Shown: one piece after another, positions 35,348-47,333 of the stretch
Layout: every line of letters starts with the position of its first letter
How positions within the stretch are numbered: position 1 is the first letter of the stretch
Assembly: GCA_002102555.1 (NCBI GenBank)
Contig: MCFL01000048.1
Span: forward strand, 117,917 to 181,916
Direction of reading: 5' to 3'
Origin: Catenaria anguillulae PL171
Taxonomy: Eukaryota; Blastocladiomycota; Blastocladiomycetes; Blastocladiales; Catenariaceae
DNA length: 64,000 nt
Program-made: the position numbers and the translations under genes
The notes under the pieces: generated by a model
What the model was told of the DNA's origin: nothing
Seen by the model: the letters and a program-made list of their open reading frames with translations, nothing else
Databases searched by the model: none

Positions 35348-35651
35348 ACTGTTGACTTCTCTCCTCTTTGTACCATTTCTCACCCTACTCTGGTCTTTTT
35401 TTTGTTCATTTTTCACGCTATCGCTATTGTATTGCACTTGTCAGATCATCGAATCCGTTGTGTAATTTGTGTCTTGTAAACTGTCTCTTCAAGTTCTTAC
35501 AATCCATTTGTGCTTGCCTTCGCTGATTGAATCAAGGACGTCAAGGGACACACTGGATTCACCTCGCTGGAGTTGGCAAAAAAAAGACATCGCAACGAGC
35601 AAGACGGAATGAGTCTAACTTCATCTTTTCAAAGTTGATGAGGGGAGAAAG
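35348..35651. other. Convergent 3' intergenic region
   Basis: T-rich sequence around 35390-35420 after the low-complexity gene; 3' side of the acetyltransferase gene on the other strand. No gene. Confidence 0.4.
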
Positions 35652-36695
35652 TCAAGATGACGGGATGCTGCCATCATCTCCACTGACAGCAGTTGGCGGG
35701 TCCATCACCTCCTTTTCCAGCAACACCAAGTGACAAGGAATCGTCAGATAATGCGCTGGAATACCATACTCGTCCCACGACCGTTCGCCCACAGCGACAA
35801 ACCCCATCTTTGTGTAAATGTCAAGCAAATGCTTTTGAAGATTGACCACCTCCAACAACACTTTGGCCGGTGTCCATTTGCCATCGCCTTTCCCGGCCTT
35901 GGCTGCAAGCCGCAAATCCCGCGAATGAATCAGCCGCACGGCTTCCCACACGAGCGCAAAGCAATACTTTGCGAGCCCGCGCCGGTGCATTGCTGGATCC
36001 ACGGCGAGCATCGACACGGTGACGCGGCCAGGAAGAAAGTCGTCGTCGTGCAAGTTGAAGCCAGCAACAACCTGATCGGCGAATTGTGTATCAGGAGGGC
36101 CATCGATGACAATCCATGCGGATTTGCTATTGTGCGGGTCGGATAACGTCCGGACTTGAGCGGCATCGACACGGTCCCACCATTCTCGAGCTTTGAAATA
36201 GGTTGCGTCTTGGTACGCCTGCCCATATGGATGAATCAATTCAGCGCGACTTGGTCGACAGACCAACCAAGCAAAGAAAGCAGAGCGCACAAGATTGGTG
36301 ACTTGAACAACTCGATCGATATCCTGCTCGGTCACAAGGCGCGGCCACGTGCCGAACGATGATGGTCCCACGATCTTGGCAATGGCCGCCAGCTCGGCAC
36401 TGGTTAAAAACGGACGACGGCCGGGCTTGCTGTTCCCATCCACTTGCAAGGCAGTTTCGACCGTTCCATCGGCGGAAAACGGATTGAAATACTCGGATGA
36501 ATCCATGATGCGCGAGGATTGAGCGGCGGGGACCGGGGCTTTGCCGGACTGGCCTGATTCAACGGCTGCCATGTGTTCTTGCGGTGGTGATGCGTCGCTG
36601 GCGAGCGGCGAGATGGAGCTGGGCTGGCCAGCGTGGTCGGCGACGGAGCAGTCATCTTGGTGTTGATTGCCGTGCATTGCGTCGAGTTTATTCAT
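35652..36695 (-). CDS. GNAT-family N-acetyltransferase
   Basis: Intact single exon, 347 residues. The GNAT core lies in the C-terminal half: a strand with VTVSMLAVDPAMHRRGLAK, the acetyl-CoA-binding loop in R-R-G-L-A form, followed by a helix (YCFALVWEAVRL). Then come VLLEVVNLQKHLLDIYTKMG and FVAVGERSWDEYGIPAHYL, the usual beta-6/7 pair. The first ~120 residues are Ser/Pro/Gln-rich and then helical with no recognised domain. Substrate unknown: nothing indicates whether it acts on a protein, an amine or a small molecule. The DPP8/9-like peptidase, on the same strand, starts upstream and ends 560 bp before this gene. Confidence 0.8.
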   Translation of the reverse strand: MNKLDAMHGNQHQDDCSVADHAGQPSSISPLASDASPPQEHMAAVESGQSGKAPVPAAQSSRIMDSSEYFNPFSADGTVETALQVDGNSKPGRRPFLTSAELAAIAKIVGPSSFGTWPRLVTEQDIDRVVQVTNLVRSAFFAWLVCRPSRAELIHPYGQAYQDATYFKAREWWDRVDAAQVRTLSDPHNSKSAWIVIDGPPDTQFADQVVAGFNLHDDDFLPGRVTVSMLAVDPAMHRRGLAKYCFALVWEAVRLIHSRDLRLAAKAGKGDGKWTPAKVLLEVVNLQKHLLDIYTKMGFVAVGERSWDEYGIPAHYLTIPCHLVLLEKEVMDPPTAVSGDDGSIPSS

Positions 36696-37254
36696 TGCAA
36701 TCGCCGGATGCCATGATGTATTGCGTGTGAGAGCGGCATACTGCGCGCCATCAAGGCTGGCTGTTGCGTGATGGGTTGGAGAACTTGATCTGATTCGATC
36801 GACGCGGAAGAAACGACGGGGCCGGGCCGGTGTTCTCCAGAAACCATGAAATTGCTTCCGACAATGACCCGATTCACGGTATCATAGATCTATCCTGTTG
36901 TTTGGTGGCGTCCCCGAGTGGAGCGTGGGCTTTTTGTGTGGGAAATCAGAAGCGACAACCGTTACAGCCATGCAAGGGAGAGTGGATGGAAAAGACGACA
37001 TATCACGACGAGAGGGACACTTTCTGGAGTAGGAGGAAAGACGGAAAACCGCTTGTGTATTCATACTGCGATTGAGGAATTCATGCACGAAGAAGAATCC
37101 GAGACAATAATCCGGGTTGCCAGGAATCCTTAGAAATAGGCAACAACATGGTTGAAAAAAAAAGGGCAAGGAGCCGAGGGCAAAAGGAGAGAATTGGACA
37201 AACGATGCGGTTAAACGTCACAAGAACTGCGTGAGCCACCACAGCAACTGAGTT
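36696..37254. other. Intergenic, no gene recognised
   Basis: Spacer between two leftward genes (peptidase and acetyltransferase). It should carry the acetyltransferase promoter. Short frames only. Confidence 0.4.
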
Positions 37255-40200
37255 TCAAAATGTTCTGCACCGATGACGAACAAGTGTTAACGTGAGCTCC
37301 ATGACGCGGTATAGTTCGAAAGGCAATGAGGAAAAGGCGGCCATCAACGAACCAATTGTATGCACTTGCCGAAGCCCGTGTCTCTCATGCGGATACAACT
37401 GTACAGTGTGCGGAACACCGGCCTTGACAAGAGCATCAATCAGCGGGTCCAAATGATGCGATTTGTGCACATTGTCGTCGAGTTGGCCGTGTACCAAAAA
37501 GAGACGATTCGGTCTATGCCGTACATCTCAGCAAGTTAGCGATCATCGTAACGAGCAAACAAGAGGCAACGCATACTCTTTTGGGAACCCATGTACATGA
37601 GCGAGCACACTGCTCGCTTTGAATTGAGCGCGCATACGTCGCGCGACATCCGAATCGTCGTTCGGCGACGCGGGGACGCCAAGGAATCGCTCGCTGTACG
37701 CGGTGTCGTATTGGGTCCAACACTGGACAAATCGTCACCAATGTAAGAACAGAATCCCATGTGGAGGGTCCGACAACCATGAGAACTGTACCGTCACAGG
37801 CGCACCAGCAACCGCCAATTTGACGCGGGTCGAGTGCTTTGCCAATCCCATGAGCGATAAGTACCCGCCATAGCTCCACCCAACCATGGCCACGCGTGCC
37901 AAATCCAGTGGCACACCTGCCTCCTCGACGAGCAAATCGAGTGCATCGAGCTGATCTGCCAGCTCACCGTCGCCCAGGACCGTGTCCACCTCGATAAAAC
38001 CGGCGGTCCCGCCCTCATCTTGATCGTGCTCCACATCGAGATGGTTTTGAGGCTCAATAACAATCTGGTCGCCTCTCGGCCCACCGCCGCCGACCTGCAA
38101 AGGACCAGTTGGCATTCGAAACCGGCAGTCGACCTGCACCTGCTCATGTTCTTGTGGATCGTTCCGCCGCCTCCTTGCTCAACCCTCACCTTGACCTTTG
38201 CATCCTTGGGCCGCACCAACCCGGCCTCCCACTTGACCCCTCGCTCAGGGTGCATTGACCCCCGGCCATCCACAACCACAACCGCGAATCCGAGCTCGAC
38301 CAGCGCAGCCACACGCACGATTGCGCCGCCGCCCCGCGTCGCATACCAGTCGTTGGAAACGGCTGCAACGTCTGGGCCCGCATACACATGCAAGACGGTC
38401 GGGTAGCCTCCGGGTGAGGCTGGCGGGGTGGTTGGTAGCCATACAAGGGTCGAGAGCGGGTAGACGGGATGGGTCGCCAGTATGTGGAGGCGTGGGCGCC
38501 GCAGAGTCGTGGTTGTGAGAGGGAGGTAGTAGGCGAGGCAGATGTCGGGGCGAGTGTTGAGGCGACGTGAGAGGCAGGTGTGGATGGGTTTGGTTCGAGC
38601 ACAACGTTTTGATCTGCGTCACAGTTGGCGGGCGGTCAATAGACGAGGTGGAAAGGAGAATAGCAGTGGGCGAGAGGGCAATGAGATGAGAGTTGAGGCC
38701 TGGTGGCGTCCATGTGGAAACGGCAATCGTGGATGCTGATTGATCCAAAACATCCAAGTCAATGTCGAGCGAGCAAAGTGCAGACTCGACGAGTCCTTGT
38801 GCATTCAGTCGGCACACGTGAAAGAAAATGCGATGATTGATTGCCGGAGGATTTGAGCGTGACAGTGGAAGAATGGTGAGTGGCTCGGCTCTGGAAACGG
38901 TGAAAGGCGGGCCGTATGTGAGGCGAGTAACTAGGGGCGGGGTCGGCGTTGAGTTTTGGCTGCAGTTGAGCGAGGAAAGGTAGAGGTCATTGGATCCTGA
39001 TTGCTCGGAGGCAATTATCAGTCGGATCGGCTCCTTCGAGGTCTTGTTACGTGGGAGAAACCCCAGGGTCGAGTGAATCTTGGTTATGAAAGAATTACGA
39101 AGAATGTCAGAAAGAGCACATGGCAGCAAAGAGAAGAAACAGCATACCGAGATCCATTTGCCGTCAACCCCTTCCTCTTCCCATACCCTTGCCATCCGGC
39201 CCGCAATTCCATACACCTCAACTGGCGCAACAAACATGGCCATCTTGCGCTGATCTCGCGTGCACACCTGCACCCAAACCATGTGGTCCTCGACCCACCC
39301 TGCTCTTGTCACATACTCTGCGCCCCATTCGCTCAACTGGTCATCCAGCGCAGCCAGCGCCACAGATCTTCCCGTTGGCAAATGCAAAAGATGGAGATGC
39401 GTGCGAACATTGCGTGATCCGGCACGTGGGTATCGAACAGATGCGTCCGGTCCAATGTGAACTAGCGGAACGTGAGCAGTGTCGAGAGTGGTATAAAGAA
39501 GAAATGCTCCACATGGCGAGGGCCAATAGCCGGTGAAGCGGGAAAACTCTTCACTCGACACATAGTCAGATATGGCGACGGGCGGGTTGGGACAGTTGGT
39601 GAGAAGGTTGATGGAGGGGGAGTCAATGATGGTTGAGGAGGAAGGAATAGTCGAAGTAGGAGGTGATCCAGACGGAGCACAGGTGGGTCGAAGCCACGAT
39701 GGCCAGAGTGAAGATTGCGACAACGACGACTGTGGCGGATCGTCTAGTGGTGCTTGGGAGGTAGTGTCGGGAAGCGGAATGTCGAAGGAGCAAAGCTGAC
39801 CGCCGTTGCGAGTGGCGTCAATCCATACAATCGTCAAGCCGGTCACAATGGGCTGATTGCAGGCATAAGTCGGGAGTACGACTTTGATATCGTATGCGCC
39901 CGGCAAATGAACTGCGGCCAGAGGCACGGCAGACACATTTGGAGTATCCAAAGACGCCAGAGCGAGGTCGACATGGGCACAAAAGACGGTCGCGCGGATG
40001 GAAAACACAATAGCGATGGCCCGAGCCCGAACACCGTCAGAATGGCCGTGATGGACGACAAGTGAGCGCAATAGGACGATGCCTGAAGGCACGGGCCGTC
40101 GTTGGCGCTCGGACAGGGCACGTTTCCAAGCAGCGGCAATTGGGTGCACAGGAGCAAACTTTGCGCGACGAAGCAGTGGTTCCCAGGCATCAGAGGAGAG

Positions 40201-40638
40201 AAGCGGCTGGTGGTTGAGAAAGAGCTGCGAGTCCGAGGCGTGAACAAGAAGCTCATCGAGACTACCAGTATGAGCATCATGATGAGTGTGAGGGCCTGCA
40301 TAGTGGTAGGTGTGGGAAAGTGGTTGGGGAATCGAGGCGTAGACACTTGACCGGATCGAACGGAGACGCGACGACAAGTTGTGCCATGACGGTTTGCTGG
40401 CATGGTGATGATGCTGGTGATGGTGCATCTGCTTCCGAGCGGGATTACTCGTACTGGCATGACCGGTGCACTGCGGTGGTGATGGCGATGGCGAGCGTGC
40501 TACTTGGGCGGCCTCTTTGGCCACGACCACAGTGCTCAGCGGCTGTTCCTGTTCCTGTTGGGCCAACATGTCGGCCGTGGTCCGAGACGGAGACGGTGAT
40601 GATGATGGAGACGACAAATTGACAGTCCAATCACACAC
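37255..40638 (-). CDS. DPP8/9-like prolyl peptidase (family S9B)
   Basis: Serine peptidase cleaving dipeptides after proline in the characterised family; no signal peptide is evident, so it is probably cytosolic like DPP8/9. Exons 40638-39148, 39078-37792, 37722-37577, 37513-37255, with introns of 63-69 nt. N-terminal ~110 residues are Ser/His-rich. The propeller has SSEEFSRFTGYWPSP, the DPP8/9 counterpart of the Glu motif region. Hydrolase domain: YPTVLHVYAGPDV, VVVVDGRGSM, nucleophile elbow GWSYGGYLSLMGLA (Ser), WTQYDTAYSERFLG, LFLVHGQLDDNVH (Asp) and QLYPHERHGLR (His), so the triad is complete. An insert of about 70 residues follows DGRGSMHPERG. Three -1 frame changes (~38620, ~38545, ~38160); 3183 nt plus three is 1062 codons. 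The start could lie at a later ATG. Confidence 0.87.
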
Positions 40639-41418
40639 GGCTTCTGTTTCGTTTCATTTCATTTCATGGGCCTCTTGCTCTTCTCTCCATTATTGACAAG
40701 TCTCTGTCGAGTCTGCCGTTGTGTGGTTGTGGCTGTGGTTGTGCAGTTGTGATGTGTTCGACTGAACTCGAGAAGGGGCTGGACGGATCGGCGGGCCAAA
40801 ACACTCACGCGACACGCCGGCTTTTCCGCCATTGCCGCCACGTCTTTCTCTTTCTGACGAACCATCAAGAGCCGCGTATCGCCGCCGCCATTGCGTTCGA
40901 CACGCAGACCACTCGACGCAATCGCCCGCCCGCAGCACGATCTGCCACTCCCCGCTGCCTGCACCCCGATCCGCTCAGGTCACGCCAAGTCGCGCCCGCC
41001 CTGCTGTTCCTTCATCCTCCTCTACCTGCCACCACGCCACCACGCCACGTCCAACTCTGGGTGACAGCGGTACCCTTGCCCCGCATCTTTCTCAGGTTCG
41101 GTCACCACCACTGTTCTTTCACTTTCGCCCGACTGCTCTGGACCCAGTGCGCGCATCGCACTCACCAGCGCCGCGTGCTTGGCGGCCATGACCCTGATCT
41201 GGTGTTCGATCGGCCGGTCCCGCCGCGCTTGAAGGTCATGGTAGCCACATGGACTAAGTCGTGCACTGTCTTTTTTGCTGTCTGTCCTGGAGACCTTCCC
41301 CACCATTCTTACCCCGAAACCCATTCCATGTATACCACATGCGTTGACTGACTCGGTCTCCTCTTATCCTTCCATCGTGGACTGTATTAGTTGAACGCGT
41401 CCCAATACCGCCGTCATC
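40639..41418. other. Divergent promoter region
   Basis: 780 bp between the peptidase (leftward) and clathrin heavy chain (rightward). It must hold both promoters and leaders. C-rich and pyrimidine-rich, no clear TATA box, no coding frame of merit. Confidence 0.45.
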
Positions 41419-44400
41419 ATGGCCGAACGACTGCCCATTGCGTTCCAAGAGCACGCCCAGCTCCCGGCCTTGGGTATCAACCCGGCTTCGATCGGGTTCA
41501 ATACCCTGACCATGGAGTCGGACAAGTTTATCTGTGTCCGCGAATCCGCCAACGACCAAAACCAAGTCGTTGTCATCGACCTTGCCGACACGGGCAACAT
41601 CATGCGTCGTCCCATCACGGCCGATTCCGCCATCATGCACCCGACTCAAAAGATCATTGCTCTCAAGGGTCCGCCTTCTTGTCTTTTGTTTCGGTTTTTG
41701 GATCCGCTGATCAAGACATCATTTTGTTTACGCACAACTTTTCCACCCGTCATCTTGCACAGCTGGCAACCAACTTCAAGTCTTCAACCTCGAAGCCAAG
41801 GCCAAAGTCTCGGCCACCATCACTCCCGAGGAAGTCGTCTTTTGGAAGTGGATCACCCCCTCCAAGCTCGGTCTCGTCACCAACACGGCCGTCTTCCACT
41901 GGTCGGTCGAGGTCGCCGACCAAGCACCTGTCAAAGTCTTTGACCGCCACGCATCGCTCGCCGGCGCTCAAATCATCAACTACCGCACCAACGCCGCTGG
42001 CAACTGGATGTTCCTGTGCGGTATCTCGGCGCAAGCCGGCCGTGTCGTGGGCAACATTCAGCTCTACAATGCCGACCGCGGCGTGTCGCAGCCCATTGAG
42101 GGACATGCCGCGTCCTTTGCCGAGATTCGCTTGGACGGCGCACCCAACCCGACACAATTGTTTGCCTTTGCCGTGCGCAATGCCCAGGGGGTTGCAAAGC
42201 TGCACATCATTGAAATCGACAAGAAGGACGCCAACCCGCCATTTGCGAAAAAGGCGGTCGATGTCTTCTTCCCGCCCGAGGCCACGTCCGATTTCCCCGT
42301 TGCCATGCAAGTATCGCACAAGTACGGAGTGGTCTTCCTCGTGACAAAGTTTGGCTTCATTCACTTGTACGACCTCGAGTCGGGCGCATGCATTTACATG
42401 AACCGCATCTCGGGCGAAACCGTCTTTGTCACGGCCGAGCACCAAGCTACCTCGGGTATCATTGGCGTCAACCGTAAAGGCCAAGTGCTCTCTGTGTCGG
42501 TCGACCAAAACAACTTGGTCCCGTTTGTGTTGTCAACGCTCAATAACCCAGATTTGGCCATCAAGCTCGCCTCACGTGGCAACTTGCCCGGCGCGGACGA
42601 CATTTACATTCAGCGGTTCCAAATGCTCTTTGCCCAGGGCAACTACCTCGAGGCCGCAAAGATCGCCGCCAACTCGCCCCGCGGCATCTTGCGCACGCCC
42701 CAAGTCCTCGAACAGCTCCGCCAGGCGCCCGGCCAGCCCGGCCAAGTGTCGCCCATGCTCCAATATTTCGGCGTCTTGCTCGAAAAGGGCGACCTCAACA
42801 AGACTGAGACCTTGGAACTCGCGCGCCCAATTTTGCAGCAAGGCCGCAAGCAGCTGCTGGAAAAGTGGCTCAAGGAGGACAAGCTCGCCTGCTCGGAAGA
42901 GTTGGGCGACATTGTCAAGCAGTTTGACGTGCAGCTCGCACTCTCGATTTACTTGCGCGCCAACGTGCCCCACAAGGTCATCCAGTGCTTTGCCGAGACG
43001 GGCCAGTTTGACAAGATTGTCGTGTACGCCGAAAAAGTGGGGCACCGACCCGACTACCTGTTGTTGCTCCAGTCTATCATGCGCACCAACCCAGACAAGG
43101 GTGCCGAATTCGCATCCAAGCTTGTGGCCACGGACCCGCCGCTCTTGTCGATCCAGCAAATCACGGACGTGTTCTTGTCGGTCAACATGATCCAGCAAGC
43201 AACCGCCTTCTTGCTCGACGCGCTCAAGGAAAACAAGCCCGAGCAAGCCGACTTGCAAACGCGCGTGATTGAAATGAACTTGATGCACGCCCCACAAGTC
43301 GCCGATGCCATCTTGGGCAACGGCATGTTCTCGCACTATGACAAGGCCCACATTGCCGGTTTGTGCGAAAAGGCCGGTCTGTTCCAGCGCGCGCTCGAAC
43401 ACTACACGGACATTTACGACATCAAGCGCACCATTGTCCACACGCACTTGCTCAATGCCGAGTGGGTTGTCGGCTTCTTTGGCAAGCTCTCGGTCGAGCA
43501 GAGTCTTGAGTGCCTCAAGGAGATGCTGACGCACAACATGCGTCAAAATTTGCAAATCGTGGTGCAAATCGCCATCAAGTACTCGGAACAGCTCGGACCC
43601 AACAACTTGATTGCCATCTTTGAGCAGTTCAAGACGAACGAGGGCCTCTACTACTACTTGGGTGCCGTGGTGGCCTTCTCGACCGACCCGGAGGTGCACT
43701 TCAAGTACATTCAAGCTGCCACGCGCGCAGGCCAAATGAAGGCTGTCGAGGCCATTTGCCGCGACTCCAACTACTATGACGCCGAGCGTGTCAAGAACTT
43801 CCTCAAGGAGGCCAAGCTCACGGACCAGTTGCCCTTGATTATCGTTTGCGATCGGTTCGATTTCGTGCACGACCTGGTGCTGTACCTTTTCAAGAACAAC
43901 CTCTTCAAGTACATTGAGATTTACGTGCAAAAGGTCAACTCGGCGCGCACGCCCGCAGTCATTGGTGCGCTCTTGGACGTGGACTGCGATGAGCCCACCA
44001 TCAAGGCCCTGCTTGCATCGGTGCAACGGTCGCCCGCCGTGCAAGTTGATGCCCTCGTGGCCGAGGTTGAAAAGCGCAACCGCCTCAAGCTGCTACTGCC
44101 TTGGTTGGAGCTCAAGGTCAAGGAGGGCACTGCCGACACGGCCGTTTACAATGCCCTGGCCAAGATTTACATTGACACCAACAACAATGCCGAGGCCTTC
44201 CTCAAGGAAAACAAGCTCTACGACCCGCGCATTGTCGGCAAGTATTGCGAGAAGCGCGACCCGCACTTGGCGTATGTGGCCTACGTCCAGGGCCAGTGCG
44301 ATGTCGAGTTGATCAACATCACCAACCAAGAGTCCATGTTCAAGCATCAAGCTCGGTACCTCGTCAAGCGGCGCGACAAGTCGCTGTGGGCCATGGTCTT

Positions 44401-46590
44401 GGCCGAGACCAACCAGTTCCGTCGTGCCGTGATTGACCAAGTCGTTGCCACGGCGCTGCCCGAGACGCAAGACCCCGAGGACGTGAGCACGACCGTCAAG
44501 GCGTTCATGGAGGCGCAAATGCCGACCGAGCTCATGGAGCTGCTCGAAAAGATTGTGCTCGAAAACTCGGCCTTTAACGACAACCGCAATTTGCAAAACT
44601 TGCTCATCTTGACTGCGTCCAAGCCAACAAGTCCAAGGTCATGGAGTACATTGATCGCCTCAACAACTATGACGCGCCGCAGATTGCCGAGATTGCCCTC
44701 ACGGGCGAGCTGTACGAGGAGGCCTTTGTCATTTACAAAAAGTACAATGTCCACGACAAGGCCGTGTCGGTGCTGGTCGAGCACATGCACGCCATTGACC
44801 GCGCCGAGGAGTATGCTGAGCGTGTGGATTTGGCCGACGTGTGGTCAATTGTTGCCAAGGCCCAGTTGGACGATTTGCGGGTCAAGGAGGCCATCCAGTC
44901 GTACATCAAGGCCGACGATCACACCAACTGGGTGCAAGTCATTTCGATTGCCACGCGCGCCGCCAAGTTTGAGGACTTGATTGCGTATCTGTTGATGGCG
45001 CGCAAAAAGGTCCGCGAGGCCATGATTGAGTCTGAGTTGCTCTTCTGCTACGCCAAGACCAACCGGTTGCCCGAGCTCGAAGAGTTTATTCACCAGCCCA
45101 ACACGATTGCCCAAGTGTCGGTTGTGGGCGAGCGTTGCTTCAACGACCAGTTGTTTGAGGCGGCCAAGATCTTGTTCACGTCCGTGTCCAACTGGGCGCG
45201 GCTCGCCACGACGCTTGTGCATTTGCGCGAGTACCAGAATGCCGTGGATTGCGCACGCAAGGCCAACTCGACCAAGGTGTGGAAGGAGGTGCACGCCGTG
45301 TGTGTTGCCGAGCAAGAGTTCAAGCTGGCGCAGATTTGCGGTTTGAACCTGGTCGTGCACGCCGAAGAGCTCGACGACGTGTGCAAGTTGTATGAGCGTG
45401 CTGGCCATTTCGAGCAAGTCATGGCCCTCCTCGAGGCATCGCTCAACTTGGAGCGCGCACACATGGGCATGTTTACCGAGCTCGCCATCATGTACACCAA
45501 GTACCGGTCCGACAAGCTTGCCGAGCACCTCAAAATGTACTGGCAACGCATCAACATTCCCAAGGTGATTCGCGCGTGCGAGACGGCGCACTTGTGGTCG
45601 TCGCTCGTGTTCCTGTACACGCACTATGACGAGTTTGACAATGCCGCCCTCACCATGATGGCGCATCCGTCGGCGTGGGAGCATCAGCAGTTCAAGGAGG
45701 TGACGGCCAAGGTGTCGAACCTCGAAATTTACTACAAGGCCCTGCGGTTCTACTTGGACGAGCACCCGATGCAAATCAACGACTTGTTGGCGGCCCTCAC
45801 CCCGCGTATTGACCACTCGCGCGTCGTGCAAATGATGCTCAAGTCGGACAATATCCCCCTCATCAAGCCCTACCTCATGTCGGTACTGTCGACCAACAAT
45901 GCCGCCGTCAACCAAGCGTACCATGATTTGTTGATTGAGGAGGAAGATTTCGTGGCGCTGCGTGACGCCGTCAACGTCAATGACAACTTTGACGTGCTCT
46001 CGCTTGCCCAACGTCTTTCCAAGCACGAGCTGCTCGAGTTCCGTCGGATTGCCGCGCACTTGTACAAGAAGAACAAGCGGTGGAAGCAAGCTATTGCCCT
46101 GTCCAAGCAGGACGGCTTGTACAAGGACGCCATGGAAACAGCAGCCGAGTCGCGCGACCCGCAAGTGGCCGAGGAGTTGTTGGATTACTTTTTGGTCCAT
46201 CATAAGAAGGAATGCTTTGCCGCGCTCCTGTTTACTTGCTACGACTTGGTGCGACCCGACGTGGTACTGGAGCTTGCCTGGCGCCACAACTGGTTGGATG
46301 CCGCCATGCCGTACCTTGTGCAAATGCTGCGCGAGTACACGACCAAGGTGGACGAGCTCGAAAAGGCCAACAAGCAGCGGTCGCAAAAGGAGGAGGAGAA
46401 GGAAAAGCAAGAAATGGCCGTGCCGATTCTTGGGCCTGGCGCTGGACCGGGAATGCCGCTCATGATTACGGCGGGCCCAAGCACAATGATGGGCATGCAG
46501 GGAACAGGAGGGAGCGGCATGATGGGCATGCAGCAGACTGGATTTGCCGGGGCAGGCGCCATGGGCATGCAACAGACAGGCTTTTACTGA
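41419..46590 (+). CDS. Clathrin heavy chain
   Basis: Subunit of the clathrin triskelion coating endocytic and trans-Golgi vesicles. Two exons, 41419-41668 and 41763-46590, with a 94-nt intron. The N-terminal propeller (residues 1-~330) begins [20 protein letters not shown] and includes FKxxx-type signatures such as [18 protein letters not shown] and [15 protein letters not shown]. The linker and the repeated CHC helical repeats fill the rest (for example [32 protein letters not shown]). The tail is Met/Gly-rich with two MGMQQTGF motifs and ends in TGFY. About 1692 residues, as expected. One base is missing near 44623 (TCCAAGCCAAC where AAGGCC is expected), shifting the frame by -1; one added base gives 1693 codons. 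In a near-universal, normally single-copy gene this is most simply an assembly error. Confidence 0.97.
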
Positions 46591-47333
46591 AATGTTTCTT
46601 TTCCCCTTTGTTGGTTGACCCCTTTGTTGTGTCACACCCTGTTCATTGATTGTATTTGCGTGAGTTGCCCCCACCTGCCACGGCACCTTGCAAGTGAAGT
46701 TTTTTCATTGCTTTTGATTCCTTTTACTTGTTCATGTGTTGGTATCGTAATGAATGCCTCTCTGCACATTCACAGCACAAGAGTTCCTCCAATGCGAGGC
46801 GAACCAGATCGAGGAAGGCGAGAACAACAACGGCAACGTTGAAGAATGAGGCCAGTATAAATATGCTTAAGACGTGGTGGGTATGTCAAGGCAACAGCTC
46901 GCCACAACAGCCCGGAGGATCAATAATGAGGGGGTTGGGGGTGAGGTCCGTCAATGACGGTTAAACGTTGCACGTTGAGTAACAGCACCCGTCAACGACC
47001 CAGAAGCGCTCGGCCGCTTCAAGACTGGGTCCAAAATGCCATGCTTTTTTTCTTTGGCCTCGACCCTCCCCGCAATTCTTTTTCGCTCTTTATTTAGTCT
47101 TGTCAATTCCTTCTCTCCTTGGTCTTCCCCACATCGAGGATCTCGCACGGCTTAGACCAAAACATTGTGCACTACATAGGAATACCGAGTGGCTCATCCA
47201 CAAGCATTTTTCTCGTATACTCCGGCCATGCATTGTCCACGCCCCGCCTCCGACTATCCACAGTGGTAGCGCAACTAGAACCCAAATCTGGCCACTCCGA
47301 CTGGACCTCCACCCTTCCTTTGACTCTTCAACG
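46591..47333. other. Intergenic, no gene recognised
   Basis: 3' region of clathrin followed by sequence with no supported gene. From about here the window loses recognisable housekeeping genes. Confidence 0.4.

Noticed and set aside
42572-46686. Long antisense open frames (490 and 613 codons) opposite clathrin heavy chain
   Set aside because: They mirror the codon bias of clathrin on the other strand. No family features, and the sense strand is unambiguous.
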